Origin: Clostridium sp. LS
GTDB lineage: Bacteria; Bacillota; Clostridia; Clostridiales; Clostridiaceae
Length of the DNA: 64,000 bases
NCBI RefSeq assembly: GCF_002760435.1
Contig: NZ_AUUU01000046.1
Location: 1-64,000, forward strand
Direction: 5' to 3'
Shown: piece after piece, positions 8,395 to 18,334 of the stretch
Layout: every line of letters starts with the position of its first letter
How positions within the stretch are numbered: the first letter of the stretch is position 1
The notes under the pieces: model-generated
Seen by the model: the letters and a program-made list of their open reading frames with translations, nothing else
What the model was told of the DNA's origin: nothing
Databases searched by the model: none
Made by a program: the position numbers and the translations under genes

Positions 8395-9850
8395 CCTGTC
8401 CTTATTAGTAATTAGTGTTATTGAAGCGCAAGAAACCGAATCACTAAAAATAATTTCCTTGTTAATATCTATTCTATTATTTTTAGTGATTGGATTTCTT
8501 AAGCGGAAAGAACGCCATTGCTAAAAAGGACTAGCAGGTAAGCAAGCACATTGTGGACCTGCCCTCACCTTCCAATAATCCTTATCTCTATACTGTGAGG
8601 GCAAGTCCAAGGCGCCCTTTTTCTTATGCGTATGCATCACTTCTCCATAAATCATGTAATTAACCAAATAGGACCTCTCCATAATCTTTAGAATAACACC
8701 TTATATTTATACCATTTTATTATTGCATAGGATTTAAGGCGCAGCCTTTAATCCTATCACCACACTAAAAACAACATCTGAAGAAAGTGCCAATGTAATA
8801 CCAGAAGCGGCGCTTCTGGGTATTACGTATTGACTCTTTATGGAGTTAGAATTTAGAAGTAAATTTAAAGGATCCTCTTTGAAAAGAAAAACATTAAATT
8901 TCTCTTCCCATTCTCACATTTCAACAAAAACTCTTATCTGCGCATGCAGCATTATCTCCAGTATCACAAAGAAGGCATGTACATTTAGCTAAATAACGTT
9001 TCCCGAAGTGTGCAAGCCCCTTGTGGGCTTGTATCATTTACGGGACAACGACTTATCTTAGCGAAGTGTGCTTGCCTTCTTGCGCTCCATCGGGTACCCA
9101 AACAAAGGACTAGTCTAATGCTTAGAACTTCTTGACTTAGATGAAGTTGGAGCTTGCCGGAAAATTCATCTAAGTCTTTAGAATTTCTTGCTGTATGACC
9201 TGTCCTTTTTTGGGTGATGGATTAAGCGCCCAAATAATTCTTTATACTAAATGTAAAGTCTTGTACTATAAAAAATACGTATATAGGAGTACTTAATATA
9301 CATGTAGTAATATATAGTTAATTTGATATATAGCTACTTAATAAAAATTATATACTTAATGATAAAATAAAACCTTATGGAGTGGCGTAGCCACAAAGGA
9401 GCACGCAGTGCTCCTAGTATATTTATTCCTTGCTGCCGCAGGCCATGAAAACAATAAGAAGTGCAAGCTATAAGACGATACTTTCAAGTAACATATAAAA
9501 GAATAATGTAACTTACTCAAAAATACTTAAATCTCTTACTACAGCTTGTACTTCTCTTCATTTGTCTGAGCATAAGCGAGTTAAATTTAATGTAATAGGC
9601 AAGCTTTAATTAAACAACTTGCAACTGGACCTATATGATATCAACATACTTTTCTATAAATATTTCAAATAATAATATAAGCTTGTCTATTACTTCCTTT
9701 GACTTGAAGGCGAAGCCTTGAAGTCTCTAGCTGCACTTAGAGAAATTGTAGAAGAAAGTAACAATGTAATAGCTTAAAGCGAAGCTTTATGGTATTGCGA
9801 ATTGTTTCTTTCTGGACTTAAGTTTATTCTGTAAATTTAAGGTTAGAAGG
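8395..9850 (+). ncRNA. Large structured non-coding element, copy B (longest)
   Basis: About 1.45 kb without a plausible coding frame, built from many GC-capped hairpins in AT-rich DNA. Modules shared with copy A: 8441-8514 (stem of TCACTAAAAATAAT with ATTATTTTTAGTGA), 8529-8615 (CCCTCAC/GTGAGGG then GGCAAGTCCAAGGCGCCC), 9091-9235 (CCCAAACAAAGGACTAGTCT, variable stem, TATGACCTGTCC), 9378-9445 (GAGTGGCGTAGCCAC, GGAGCACGCAGTGCTCC, TTGCTGCCGCAGGC) and 9458-9585 (GAAGTGCAAGCT/AGCTTGTACTTC then GTCTGAGCATAAGCGAGTTAA). A stem-loop module with GAAGAAAGT and CAATGTAATA occurs twice inside this copy (about 8735-8870 and 9695-9850). Segment 8650-9085 is absent from copy A, so peripheral domains vary in length. 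Family not recognised; ends approximate. Confidence 0.65.
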
Positions 9851-9904
9851 ATTGTATATAGAAACATTAGCTTTAAAAACTCTTGATTATCTAAAATAAA
9901 ACAA

Positions 9905-9948
9905 AGAAAATGCCAACTCCTTTATTTCTAATTGGCACTTTCTTTTAT
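9905..9948. terminator. Hairpin terminator, possibly for RNA copy B
   Basis: TGCCAACT near 9911 pairs with AATTGGCA near 9930. T-rich sequence follows on both strands (CTTTCTTTT on plus, TTTTC on minus). It could end the copy B transcript on plus or the pseudogene transcript on minus. Confidence 0.5.
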
Positions 9949-9957
9949 TTATCTTTA

Positions 9958-10230
9958 CCTACTAGTCACAATTTATTTTTACTAGTTCTTATTATTTAAA
10001 TTTATTTCTTAATCTTTCTCTGCATTATAATAAGACTACTTGTGCATTTTAAATTTTTACTAGAGCATTCTAAAAACATAATTTTGTATTAATTCTATTA
10101 GTTATTACATGTATACTAGAGCATTTTGAATCTTTACTAGTACAAATTTAATTTCTATACTTACAAAATTTAAGCCCTTCCTCTTCTCTACTAGTGCATA
10201 TTAATTTTTTGCTAGAACATTTGATTAATA
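9958..10230. repeat. Imperfect direct repeats, consensus TACTAGWGCATTTTRAAT
   Basis: About eight imperfect copies of a unit around TACTAG: near 9959, 9979, 10037 (TACTTGTGCATTTTAAAT), 10057 (TACTAGAGCATTCTAAAA), 10112 (TACTAGAGCATTTTGAAT), 10135, 10189 (TACTAGTGCATATTAAT) and 10210. All point the same way, with 20-70 base spacing. They lie just past the stop codon of the truncated regulator gene. They could be iteron-like protein-binding sites or a decayed repeat-coding segment. Confidence 0.5.
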
Positions 10231-10261
10231 TACAATCCCATTCCCGATTTTATTAATAGTA

Positions 10262-11178
10262 TTAATTTTGTTTTTCATTACTAATCTTATAATATTGCTT
10301 TGGATCATTTTTGGATGTACCATTCCATTCTAGTATCTTCTTATCTCTTAATGTATTTAAGATTTTTCTGGTAACCCTTATATCTCTTCCTAATTCATCC
10401 TCTAACATTTTAGTCGTAACTTTATTATGTTTATAAGCAAGTTCAATTGCTGTTATTTCGTCTGATGATAGAGTATCCCATAATTCTGGAGTAAACTGCG
10501 CTGACATTTGCTCCATATTTCTAATCTTTCTCATGACTATATTATTTTTTAAAGTTAATTTTAAAGAATTCATATTTGGTTCAGAAAACTTAGGCTCATC
10601 TAAGAAATAATCACTCATTTCTTTATATATTCTCTTAACACCTTCATTTAATTCCTTAACCCATCCAAACTCAGATAATACACGAGCTATTTTAGGATTT
10701 CTTGAATATCTGGTATATTTTAAGTTCTTAATATTTACTATGTTAGGTAACTTTCCCGGACTTAAAATTTCAAGTCTGTCATCATACATTATTACTTTAA
10801 TATGCTCTCCCTTAATGGAATAATCTCTATGAGTAACTGCGTTTACTATTCCTTCCTGCCATGCAAATTCAGGATATTCTGTTACTATATCAAATTTCCC
10901 TGTCTTAGGATTTAATGATTGAAAATCTCTCAACTGAGCAGCAATTACAGACTTTGCTTCCTCTAACATTTTGTGAAGAGGTCCATAAATGCTAATATCC
11001 TTAATAATATTCATTTCAGTTCCAACTTTACCTTCTAAACCATCATATCTTATAAACCTTATTCTACAGCTAGGAAAAAACTTTTCTGGATTTTTTGCAA
11101 ACAATACTGCTCCTGCTACTGTTAATTTATCTTCATATATAAATCCTCTAGCATCTAATATTTCTTCATCAGTTAAAG
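10262..11178 (-). pseudogene. 5-prime truncated ATP-binding transcriptional regulator (AlbA_2/RecG-like family)
   Basis: The open frame from an internal ATG gives 280 residues, but homologous coding continues upstream of it (TLTDEEILDARGFIYEDKLT, then VAGAVLFAKNPEKF) until about 11178, where sequence matching RNA copies A/B begins. The N-terminal AlbA_2 DNA-binding domain is therefore missing. What remains is the GHKL-type ATP-binding region (WQEGIVNAVTHRDYSIKG, DDRLEILSPGKLP), the NPKIARVL-SEFGWVKELNEG motif typical of COG2865 proteins, and a C-terminal winged-helix part (about residues 210-280). Family members are predicted transcriptional regulators. Truncation by the RNA element or by recombination within it is inferred from the junction. 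Confidence 0.7.
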
Positions 11179-11570
11179 TTGAAGCTTGTCCAAAAACTCA
11201 TATAAGTCACTAGAATTTCTTGCTGATGAATAGACCTGTCCTTTTTTTTTGTGATGGTTAAAGCGCCAAAATAATTTCTCTTGTTAAAATCTTATACTCT
11301 CGCAATAACAGATATATTAATAATTAAAAACACTAATAGGTTGGATTACCAGCTCCAACAAATATATTTTCAATTGTTCCAGCCCTTTAGGGCTAGGACA
11401 ATTTCCTTGCTGGCGCAGGCAATAAAATCACTGAAAAGTGCAAGCTATATACCTATGCTAACGATAATATATACTTATTAAATATACTTATAAATAAAAC
11501 TATAGAGGCTCTATTTTGCTTGTACTTTTCTTCCCTTGTCTGAGCAAAGCGAGTTAATATTAAAGGAATA
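11172..11570 (+). ncRNA. Large structured non-coding element, copy C (3-prime part only)
   Basis: The 3-prime half of the element seen as copies A and B. AGAATTTCTTGCTG, GACCTGTCC and GTGATGGTTAAAGCGCCAAA at 11211-11272 match module 3. GGGCTAGGACAATTTCCTTG and CTGGCGCAGGC (11390-11423) match module 4. AAAAGTGCAAGCTATA (11435-11450), GCTTGTACTTTTC and GTCTGAGCAAAGCGAGTTAA (11518-11556) match module 5. The module 4 stem has changed to CCAGCCCTTTAGGGCTAGG but still pairs. A T-run follows at 11575. The 5-prime half is lost where the element abuts the truncated regulator gene at about 11172-11185. Confidence 0.6.
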
Positions 11571-11600
11571 ATCTTTATTTTTTTATAAACTTTACTATTT

Positions 11601-12398
11601 TTACACCTCTAATAATTTAGTTATTTCCTCGCAAATATTTATCAACTTTTGAGATGTGGTTCCTAATATTTTAATAATAATATCATTGTTTTGTAATGTT
11701 GATACTCCGCCTTGAACCTCATCACATTCGTCAATTATATTTCTTGCCTGCTCAATAAATGAATCCTCTTTGTTAAAGTTAACTATAATCATATTAGCAA
11801 TGTGTGTATATCCTTCAAACATTCCTATGCTGCTCATATTAAATAAGTATTTATCATATACAGTATTGTCTCTGTAAATCAGCCTACATTTTTTTTTCAC
11901 TTCTAAATAAGAGTTATAATGGTTAAATAAAAATTTTTCACCCATAGCGCTTCTACCGCAAGTAATTATCTCATTAAAAATTAATCTTGAACTATCGTCT
12001 TCTAAATTAATTTTAGTTATGCTATCAAAAGATGAATCTGCGAAAGGTATAGTAGGTAGTGGGTTATATTTCAAATAAGCATCTTTACCTACTGAAATAT
12101 TACAGCATCTCGAAGCATTTCCGCTTTTCATTTTATGAATTTTTTCATATGATTGAGAAATAACTTCAACTTTGGTTTCATCACCTATTTTTATATCTAT
12201 ATTTTGAGTATCTCCTTCCATTATTCCAGCTGATACTGATAATAACATTACTTTAATATAATCATCACTTATATAAAATGGTGACATTATTTTAAAAGGT
12301 GCAGTGAAATAGATATTATCTAAAATAGTCTTATTTTCTTTCTTTATCGATGATATATTTAAAACTGATGTTTTTCCAAAGGAATTTTTTAGACTCAT
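11601..12398 (-). CDS. ureD: Urease accessory protein UreD/UreH
   Basis: 265 residues, the usual length for UreD. This is the scaffold that binds apo-urease and recruits UreF and UreG for nickel delivery. Conserved features include the early hydrophobic strand with [14 protein letters not shown], the [10 protein letters not shown] segment, [14 protein letters not shown] and [14 protein letters not shown]. It is the last gene of the urea operon and its start overlaps the end of ureG by four bases (ATGA), which suggests translational coupling. RNA copy C lies immediately downstream. Confidence 0.93.
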   Translation of the reverse strand: MSLKNSFGKTSVLNISSIKKENKTILDNIYFTAPFKIMSPFYISDDYIKVMLLSVSAGIMEGDTQNIDIKIGDETKVEVISQSYEKIHKMKSGNASRCCNISVGKDAYLKYNPLPTIPFADSSFDSITKINLEDDSSRLIFNEIITCGRSAMGEKFLFNHYNSYLEVKKKCRLIYRDNTVYDKYLFNMSSIGMFEGYTHIANMIIVNFNKEDSFIEQARNIIDECDEVQGGVSTLQNNDIIIKILGTTSQKLINICEEITKLLEV

Positions 12399-13006
12399 TT
12401 TAATTCCTCAAATAATACATTGCTTTTTATCCAGCTAATAACCTCATCCACACCTTTATTTCCTAAGATATTTGTAAATAAGAATGGTCGTGTTCCTCTC
12501 ATTTTCTTCGAATCTCTTTCCATCACTTCAAGACTTGCTCCAACATATGGTGCCAAATCTATTTTATTTATAATTAATAAGTCAGAACGTGTAATTCCTG
12601 GCCCGCCTTTACGAGGAATTTTATCCCCTTCTGCTACATCTATTACAAATATTGTTGCATCTACAAGTTCTGGACTAAAAGTAGCCGAAAGGTTGTCCCC
12701 TCCACTTTCAATAAAGATAAGCTCTATATCTGGAAATCTCTCTACAATTTCATCTACGGCTTCTAAATTCATGGATGCATCTTCACGAATTGCAGTATGT
12801 GGACAGCCTCCAGTTTCTACTCCAATAATTCTCTCTCTTGGTAATACGCTGTTTTTACATAAAAATTCCGCATCTTCTTTTGTATAAATATCATTTGTTA
12901 TAACACCTATACTATATTCCTTTGTTAATGTCCTTGTTAATACTTCTATTAACGCAGTTTTTCCAGACCCTACAGGACCTGCTATTCCTATCTTAGTATA
13001 AGACAT
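12395..13006 (-). CDS. ureG: Urease accessory GTPase UreG
   Basis: SIMIBI-class GTPase that powers carbamylation and nickel insertion into urease. From MSYTKIG it is 203 residues. The P-loop is [12 protein letters not shown], the metal-binding Cys-Pro-His is in [13 protein letters not shown], and the base motif is [12 protein letters not shown] longer in-frame start at 13057 exists, but AAGGAGAG lies just before the ATG at 13006, and family length supports that start. It begins 16 bases after the ureF stop and overlaps ureD. Confidence 0.95.
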   Translation of the reverse strand: MSYTKIGIAGPVGSGKTALIEVLTRTLTKEYSIGVITNDIYTKEDAEFLCKNSVLPRERIIGVETGGCPHTAIREDASMNLEAVDEIVERFPDIELIFIESGGDNLSATFSPELVDATIFVIDVAEGDKIPRKGGPGITRSDLLIINKIDLAPYVGASLEVMERDSKKMRGTRPFLFTNILGNKGVDEVISWIKSNVLFEELK

Positions 13007-13022
13007 TTTTATCTCTCCTTTT

Positions 13023-13721
13023 TTATGACATGTAAAGTCTTGAATATAATGATTCATGCTGCATACACCTTATATCAAATCCTGGTGTAGATAAACAAAG
13101 TTTTTCTATTGTAAGATTTTCAAGTTGACTTAATATTTCTTCAAATATACAGTAACTCCTATATAGAAGCTGTTGTCCTTGAGTTTGACTTAGTGGAACT
13201 AATTTTACACAGTTTGTTATGCATGCAGAAGTCTGTGAATATAAAAAGGCTTCTAAAGCCATCCCCTTATCTATTCCAACAGCTGCACAAAATACTCCAT
13301 ATGAAACTGCATAAGTCTGTGTCATATTTTTTACTGTAGATGAACTGGAATATTTATTAAAAATATCACTTTCATATTCTACGGTTATATTATTTAAAGT
13401 TTTTATAAATCTTGAACTTAACTTTAAGGATGCATTTCTTATTTCTAAAGGTGTTTTACTTGCAATAATTATTTCATCTAACTCTGACAATTTTTCCAAA
13501 TCATTACTTTGAGCATATTCGAAAGCTAATTTAACTGCTAACAGCTCTGTATATAGAAAATTATATTTTATATTATTCTCTATGTATCTAAATGCAGTTT
13601 CCGCATCACAAATTATGTTCTTCTGCACATAGGTTTCAATGCCGTAAGAATGCGAGTATGCTCCAATTGGAAATAATCCATCATTTATCTGCAATAAAAT
13701 AAATGTCTTCCTACTATCCAT
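13023..13721 (-). CDS. ureF: Urease accessory protein UreF
   Basis: All-helical partner of UreD and UreG, about 232 residues. The family signature [20 protein letters not shown] is at the N-terminus, and [16 protein letters not shown] and a C-terminal tail follow. I chose the ATG at 13721 (MDSRKTF) because AAAGGAAATTAGGA precedes it. The frame can be extended upstream by 16 residues, but these are not UreF-like. It lies between ureE and ureG in one transcription unit. Confidence 0.93.
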   Translation of the reverse strand: MDSRKTFILLQINDGLFPIGAYSHSYGIETYVQKNIICDAETAFRYIENNIKYNFLYTELLAVKLAFEYAQSNDLEKLSELDEIIIASKTPLEIRNASLKLSSRFIKTLNNITVEYESDIFNKYSSSSTVKNMTQTYAVSYGVFCAAVGIDKGMALEAFLYSQTSACITNCVKLVPLSQTQGQQLLYRSYCIFEEILSQLENLTIEKLCLSTPGFDIRCMQHESLYSRLYMS

Positions 13722-13841
13722 TCCTAATTTCCTTTCCGCTAAGGCAAATGGAAAGAAATAACAGACCAAATAAACGAGTTTACTGGTTTATTATTTTTTT
13801 CATTGTGCCCAATAATTTAAGCTTATTAAGTATATAAATTA

Positions 13842-14312
13842 TTAATGGCTGTGGGAATTAATTGATGATGATATACTCCTGCTAAAATCCAATTTAATAT
13901 CTCTCTTTTCCACTTTTAAACCTAATTTTTCTAGCATAACCTTCATTGGCTCATTATACGGTGTAATAAGCTCATGATGATTTTCTCCCCAAAATAACGT
14001 CGCATGTTTGTTCCCTATTTCATAGCATACTTTAGGAAGAAGATGATGATCTCCAACAGTTATTAATAATGCTTCACATGGTGGTATATTAACTGCAACA
14101 ACATGTTCACCGTCAACTGCTAAAACATCATCTTGGTTTAAACCTTTAGTAAGAATTTCATTACCTAATTTCATACCGATTTCTCTGCCATTTTGTGAAT
14201 TTTTTTTATGAAGTTTCTTAAAAGCTTCATGCCATTCTATATCAACATAATCTACTTTATATCCTTTAAATCTATCTTCACTTAATTTCCCTATTACTTC
14301 TTCAATAATCAT
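13842..14312 (-). CDS. ureE: Urease nickel metallochaperone UreE
   Basis: 156 residues, dimeric nickel chaperone. The N-terminal domain carries the conserved strand pattern. The C-terminal metal-binding domain has VGDHHLLPKVCYEIGNKHAT and the central nickel ligand His near GENHH. The C-terminal tail is short (INSHSH) compared with the long poly-His tails of some UreE proteins, so storage capacity is probably low. GGAGG precedes the ATG. Confidence 0.93.
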   Translation of the reverse strand: MIIEEVIGKLSEDRFKGYKVDYVDIEWHEAFKKLHKKNSQNGREIGMKLGNEILTKGLNQDDVLAVDGEHVVAVNIPPCEALLITVGDHHLLPKVCYEIGNKHATLFWGENHHELITPYNEPMKVMLEKLGLKVEKRDIKLDFSRSISSSINSHSH

Positions 14313-14361
14313 TTATAAGTCCTCCAAACTAAATTCATAGATTAATAACATGTGAGTATAA

Positions 14362-16080
14362 TTAAAATAAATTATACAACTGTGCTAAAGGAAGCTTTTT
14401 TGCTGGTTCACAACTCAATGTCTCCCCATCCGCTTTTACCTCATAAGTTTCTGGATCTACAGTAATATCAGGAGTTGCATCATTTAATTTCATGTCTTTC
14501 TTTCCAATATTTCTACAGTTTTCTACTGGTAATACTAGCTTTTGTAATCCTAGCTTTTCCTTTATATCATTATCAAAAGCTGCTTTTGAAACAAAAGTTA
14601 TACAAGTATCATATTTCGCTTTTCCATGAGTCCCAAACATATGTCTATAAGTTATTGGCTGAGTAGTTGGAATGGATGCATTGGCATCTCCCATTTTTGC
14701 AGCGATAATCATTCCATTTTTTATTATTATGTCAGGTTTCACACCAAAGAAAGCTGGATTCCATATAACCAAATCTGCAAATTTACCCTCTTCTACAGAT
14801 CCAACATACTTGGATATTCCATGAGTTATAGCCGGATTAATAGTATATTTTGCTATATATCTTTTAGCTCTAAAATTATCATTTTCTGCTCTATCTTCCG
14901 GTAATCTTCCTCTCTGTTCCTTCATTTTATGTGCTGTCTGCCAAGTTCTTGTAATGACTTCACCAACTCTTCCCATCGCCTGTGAATCTGAACTCATCAT
15001 ACTAAATACACCTAAATCATGAAGTATATCTTCTGCTGCAATAGTTTCTGGACGTATTCTAGAATCTGCAAAAGCGACATCTTCTGGAATTTTGTTATCT
15101 AAATGGTGACATACCATAAGCATATCTAAATGTTCATCAAGAGTATTTATTGTAAATGGCATAGTTGGATTAGTTGATGAAGGAAGTATGTTAGGAAATG
15201 CTGCTGCTTTTATAATGTCAGGCGCATGTCCACCTCCTGCTCCTTCTGTGTGATAAGTATGAATAGTTCTACCATTAATTGCTTCTATAGTATCTTCAAC
15301 ACATCCACCTTCATTTAAAGTATCAGTATGTATTGCCACTTGAACATCATATTTGTCAGCAACATTTAAACATCTATCTATTACTGCAGGTGTTGATCCC
15401 CAGTCTTCATGTATTTTAAGTCCTATGGCTCCAGCCTTAACTTGCTCTTCAAGTGGTTTTTCACTTGAACAATTTCCTTTTCCTAAAAAGCCTAAATTCA
15501 TAGGATATTCTTCTGCTGCCCTTAGCATTCTAGACATATTCCAAGGTCCTGGAGTACATGTAGTAGCATTTGTTCCATCTGCTGGCCCCGTTCCTCCCCC
15601 AATCATAGTCGTAACTCCACTGAAAAGTGCAGTGTCTATCTGATCAGGACATATAAAATGGATATGTGTATCTATTCCTCCTGGAGTTATTATTAGCCCT
15701 TCTCCTGCAATTGCCTCTGTAGATGCACCAACTGTCATTCCTTCAGTTACTCCATCCATTATATCTGGGTTTCCTGCTTTTCCTATTGCTCTTATTTTTC
15801 CATCCTTTATTCCTATATCTGCTTTCAAAATGCCTTTATAGTCAAGTATAACTGCATTAGTTATTACTAAATCCAAGTCTCCATCTTCGCTAGTAGTATT
15901 TACAGACTGTCCCATTCCATCACGTATGGTTTTTCCTCCACCAAACTTAATCTCATCCCCATAAACTGTATAATCTTTTTCTATTTCAATTAGTAAATTT
16001 GTATCAGCCAACCTTATCTTATCTCCTGTTGTAGGACCAAACATCATGGCATAATCCTTTGATGACATCTTAAAACTCAT
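14362..16080 (-). CDS. ureC: Urease alpha subunit
   Basis: Catalytic subunit of urease (urea to ammonia and carbamate), 572 residues, cytoplasmic. Dinuclear nickel ligands are visible: HIHF in [14 protein letters not shown], the carbamylated Lys in [11 protein letters not shown], His in [10 protein letters not shown], His in [14 protein letters not shown], and Asp in [12 protein letters not shown]. The flap Cys-His region is MVCHHLD. The full length fits the family. It lies directly behind ureB with 14 bases between them. Confidence 0.98.
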   Translation of the reverse strand: MSFKMSSKDYAMMFGPTTGDKIRLADTNLLIEIEKDYTVYGDEIKFGGGKTIRDGMGQSVNTTSEDGDLDLVITNAVILDYKGILKADIGIKDGKIRAIGKAGNPDIMDGVTEGMTVGASTEAIAGEGLIITPGGIDTHIHFICPDQIDTALFSGVTTMIGGGTGPADGTNATTCTPGPWNMSRMLRAAEEYPMNLGFLGKGNCSSEKPLEEQVKAGAIGLKIHEDWGSTPAVIDRCLNVADKYDVQVAIHTDTLNEGGCVEDTIEAINGRTIHTYHTEGAGGGHAPDIIKAAAFPNILPSSTNPTMPFTINTLDEHLDMLMVCHHLDNKIPEDVAFADSRIRPETIAAEDILHDLGVFSMMSSDSQAMGRVGEVITRTWQTAHKMKEQRGRLPEDRAENDNFRAKRYIAKYTINPAITHGISKYVGSVEEGKFADLVIWNPAFFGVKPDIIIKNGMIIAAKMGDANASIPTTQPITYRHMFGTHGKAKYDTCITFVSKAAFDNDIKEKLGLQKLVLPVENCRNIGKKDMKLNDATPDITVDPETYEVKADGETLSCEPAKKLPLAQLYNLF

Positions 16081-16094
16081 TTTCCAAGCCCCCT

Positions 16095-16460
16095 TTATTC
16101 CTTTATGAATCCTCTCTTTTTAGCTTCTTCCAATGCTTTTTCCAGCACCTCTTCATTTATTTCTCCCTGGGTTAAAGCATTTAATCCATAAGATTGTTTC
16201 TTTCCGCCTAATTCAACTAAAGATACTTCCTTTTCCTCCCCTGGTTCAAATCGCACTGAAGTACCCGAAGGTATATTCAATCTCATTCCAAAGGCTTTTT
16301 CTCTATTGAAACTTAAAAGCTTGTTAACTTCAAAAAAATGAAAATGGGACCCAACCTGTATTGGTCTGTCACCAATATTCGCCACTTTCACATTTACTGT
16401 TCTCCTTCCTTCATTTATTGTAATTTCTCCGCCTTTACAAATAATTTCTCCGACTTTCAT
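16095..16460 (-). CDS. ureB: Urease beta subunit
   Basis: 121 residues, structural subunit of urease. Family features: the start [55 protein letters not shown], and [15 protein letters not shown]. Separate ureA and ureB genes are typical of non-Helicobacter bacterial ureases. AGGTGG precedes the ATG. Confidence 0.97.
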   Translation of the reverse strand: MKVGEIICKGGEITINEGRRTVNVKVANIGDRPIQVGSHFHFFEVNKLLSFNREKAFGMRLNIPSGTSVRFEPGEEKEVSLVELGGKKQSYGLNALTQGEINEEVLEKALEEAKKRGFIKE

Positions 16461-16480
16461 AAATACTTTGACACCACCTT

Positions 16481-16783
16481 TTACTTTATTGGATTATGCA
16501 CTGTAACTAACTTTGTTCCATCTGGAAATGTTGCTTCAACTTGTACTTCATGTACCATATCTGCTACTCCATCCATTACATCTTCTTTGCTCAAAAGTGT
16601 TGTACCTATCTGCATTAATTCAACTACTTCTTTCCCATCTCTTGCAAGTTCCATAAGTTCTGCACTAATATATGCTACTGCCTCTACATAATTCAGCTTA
16701 AGTCCTCTATTCTTTCTTTTTGCCGCCAGCTCTCCTGCAAAATGTAACATTAATTTTTCTGTCTCTTTTGGTGTTAATCTCAT
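16481..16783 (-). CDS. ureA: Urease gamma subunit
   Basis: 100 residues, the small structural subunit. [38 protein letters not shown] and the C-terminal [15 protein letters not shown] are diagnostic. It starts 81 bases after urtE, on the same strand, so uptake and hydrolysis genes are probably cotranscribed. Confidence 0.97.
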   Translation of the reverse strand: MRLTPKETEKLMLHFAGELAAKRKNRGLKLNYVEAVAYISAELMELARDGKEVVELMQIGTTLLSKEDVMDGVADMVHEVQVEATFPDGTKLVTVHNPIK

Positions 16784-16864
16784 TTTATATCACACTTCCA
16801 TTTCATTTAAAATAAAACCTCTGTAATGCACAATTCACAATAATCAATGATTAATTCTCAACTT

Positions 16865-17551
16865 TTATAGGGACATAGTTGCTTGAAGTGCATCGTGATC
16901 TAAATTATCAGGCTCACCCTCAATTGTAATGCGCCCATTTTCCATTATATAGCAATAATCTGCTATTTCAAGCACAAATTCTAAATATTGTTCGACAATT
17001 AGAACTGCCATATCTGATTTTAATTTTGTAATAACACGTCCAATTTCTTGTATAATCGAAGGCTGAATTCCTTCAGTTGGCTCATCTAAAATTAGTACCT
17101 TAGGATTAGCTAAAATTGCTCTGGCTATAGCAAGCTGCTGCTGCTGACCTCCTGATAATGCATCACCTTTACGATGCAAGAATTCCTTAAGAATTGGAAA
17201 TGTTTCATAAATAGAATCTGGTATCACGCCTTTGCCATTTTTAGCTTCTAACCCTAACAATAGATTTTCTTCTACTGTTAATTGCGGAAAAATTTCACGT
17301 CCCTGTGGCACATATCCAATTCCACATTTTACTCTTTCATAAGTAGGCAATTTAATAATGCTCTTATTATCTAATTTAATATTTCCATTTGGAGTACTTA
17401 TGAGCCCCATAATAGCTCTCATTGTGGTCGTCTTTCCTGCACCATTACGGCCTACTAAGCAAGTAACCTTCCCTTTTAGTGCTTCTAGGTTTACTTTCCT
17501 AAGTATCATTCCCTCACCATAAGTAGCATTCAAATCTGTTAATTTAAGCAT
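16865..17551 (-). CDS. urtE: Urea ABC transporter ATP-binding protein UrtE
   Basis: 228 residues, LivF-type ATPase. Walker A GRNGAGKTTTMRAI, signature LSGGQQQQLAIARA, Walker B VLILDEPTEGIQ, plus GYVPQGREIFPQLTVEENLL, which is characteristic of UrtE. It pairs with UrtD to energise UrtBC. The start codon overlaps the urtD stop (TAATG), so the two are translationally coupled. Confidence 0.93.
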   Translation of the reverse strand: MLKLTDLNATYGEGMILRKVNLEALKGKVTCLVGRNGAGKTTTMRAIMGLISTPNGNIKLDNKSIIKLPTYERVKCGIGYVPQGREIFPQLTVEENLLLGLEAKNGKGVIPDSIYETFPILKEFLHRKGDALSGGQQQQLAIARAILANPKVLILDEPTEGIQPSIIQEIGRVITKLKSDMAVLIVEQYLEFVLEIADYCYIMENGRITIEGEPDNLDHDALQATMSL

Positions 17552-18321
17552 TATCTCTCACCTCCGCGTCCTAAATATACACTTATTACTTCTTCATTTG
17601 ACTGAACAGAATCCATAGTCCCTTCATCAAGAACTTGTCCTTCATGAAATACAGTAACACTGTCAGATACATCCTTTGCAAACTTCATATCATGTTCCAC
17701 TACAATAACTGATGATTCTTTTTTTATTTTGTGTAAAAGCTCTGCTGTTTTTTCAGTTTCTTTTCTTCCCATGCCTGCTACTGGTTCATCTAAAAGCATA
17801 AGCTTTGGTTTTGTAACCATAATCATTGCAATCTCCAGCCATTGTTTTTCCCCGTGGGATAATAATGTTGGATAATACGAACGTTTTTCTTCAAGTCCTA
17901 CTGCTTGTAATACATAATCAATATATTCTAAACTTTCTTTAGATAATTTATCAAAAATCGCTGAACGTACAGAATGATTTTTTGCAGCTGCAAGCTCCAT
18001 GTTTTCTTGTATGGTAATTCCGGTAAATACACTTGGTGCTTGAAATTTACGTCCAATTCCCAATTCCGCTATCTTATGCTCTTTCATCTTAGATACTTCG
18101 TATTCTCCTTTATATATAATTTTCCCATTTGAAATCTTATTTTTACCACAAATTGCATCTAATATTGTTGTTTTACCGGCACCATTAGGCCCAATAAAAA
18201 AGCGAACTTCTTTTTCTTGAACTTTTGTTGAAACATTTTTTATTGCCTTAAAATCTCCAAATTTAATACTGATATTTTCAATAGTTAAGATTGCTTTCTT
18301 AGTTTCATTCTGGCTTGACAT
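17551..18321 (-). CDS. urtD: Urea ABC transporter ATP-binding protein UrtD
   Basis: 256 residues, LivG-type ATPase. Walker A GPNGAGKTTILDAICG, KFQAPSVFTGITIQENMELA, a weak signature LLSHGEKQWLEIAMI (typical for UrtD), and Walker B LMLLDEPVAGMGRKETEKTA. GAGGAGG lies before the ATG. It follows urtC by 13 bases. Confidence 0.93.
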   Translation of the reverse strand: MSSQNETKKAILTIENISIKFGDFKAIKNVSTKVQEKEVRFFIGPNGAGKTTILDAICGKNKISNGKIIYKGEYEVSKMKEHKIAELGIGRKFQAPSVFTGITIQENMELAAAKNHSVRSAIFDKLSKESLEYIDYVLQAVGLEEKRSYYPTLLSHGEKQWLEIAMIMVTKPKLMLLDEPVAGMGRKETEKTAELLHKIKKESSVIVVEHDMKFAKDVSDSVTVFHEGQVLDEGTMDSVQSNEEVISVYLGRGGER

Positions 18322-18334
18322 ATTACTTCCTCCT

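Noticed and set aside
8395-9850. Degenerate transposon or CRISPR array
   Set aside because: No transposase frame in the element, no regular repeat-spacer pattern, and the repeated modules keep paired stems rather than simple sequence identity.
14475-15643. Several plus-strand ORFs opposite ureC
   Set aside because: They are antisense frames of a fully conserved urease gene.
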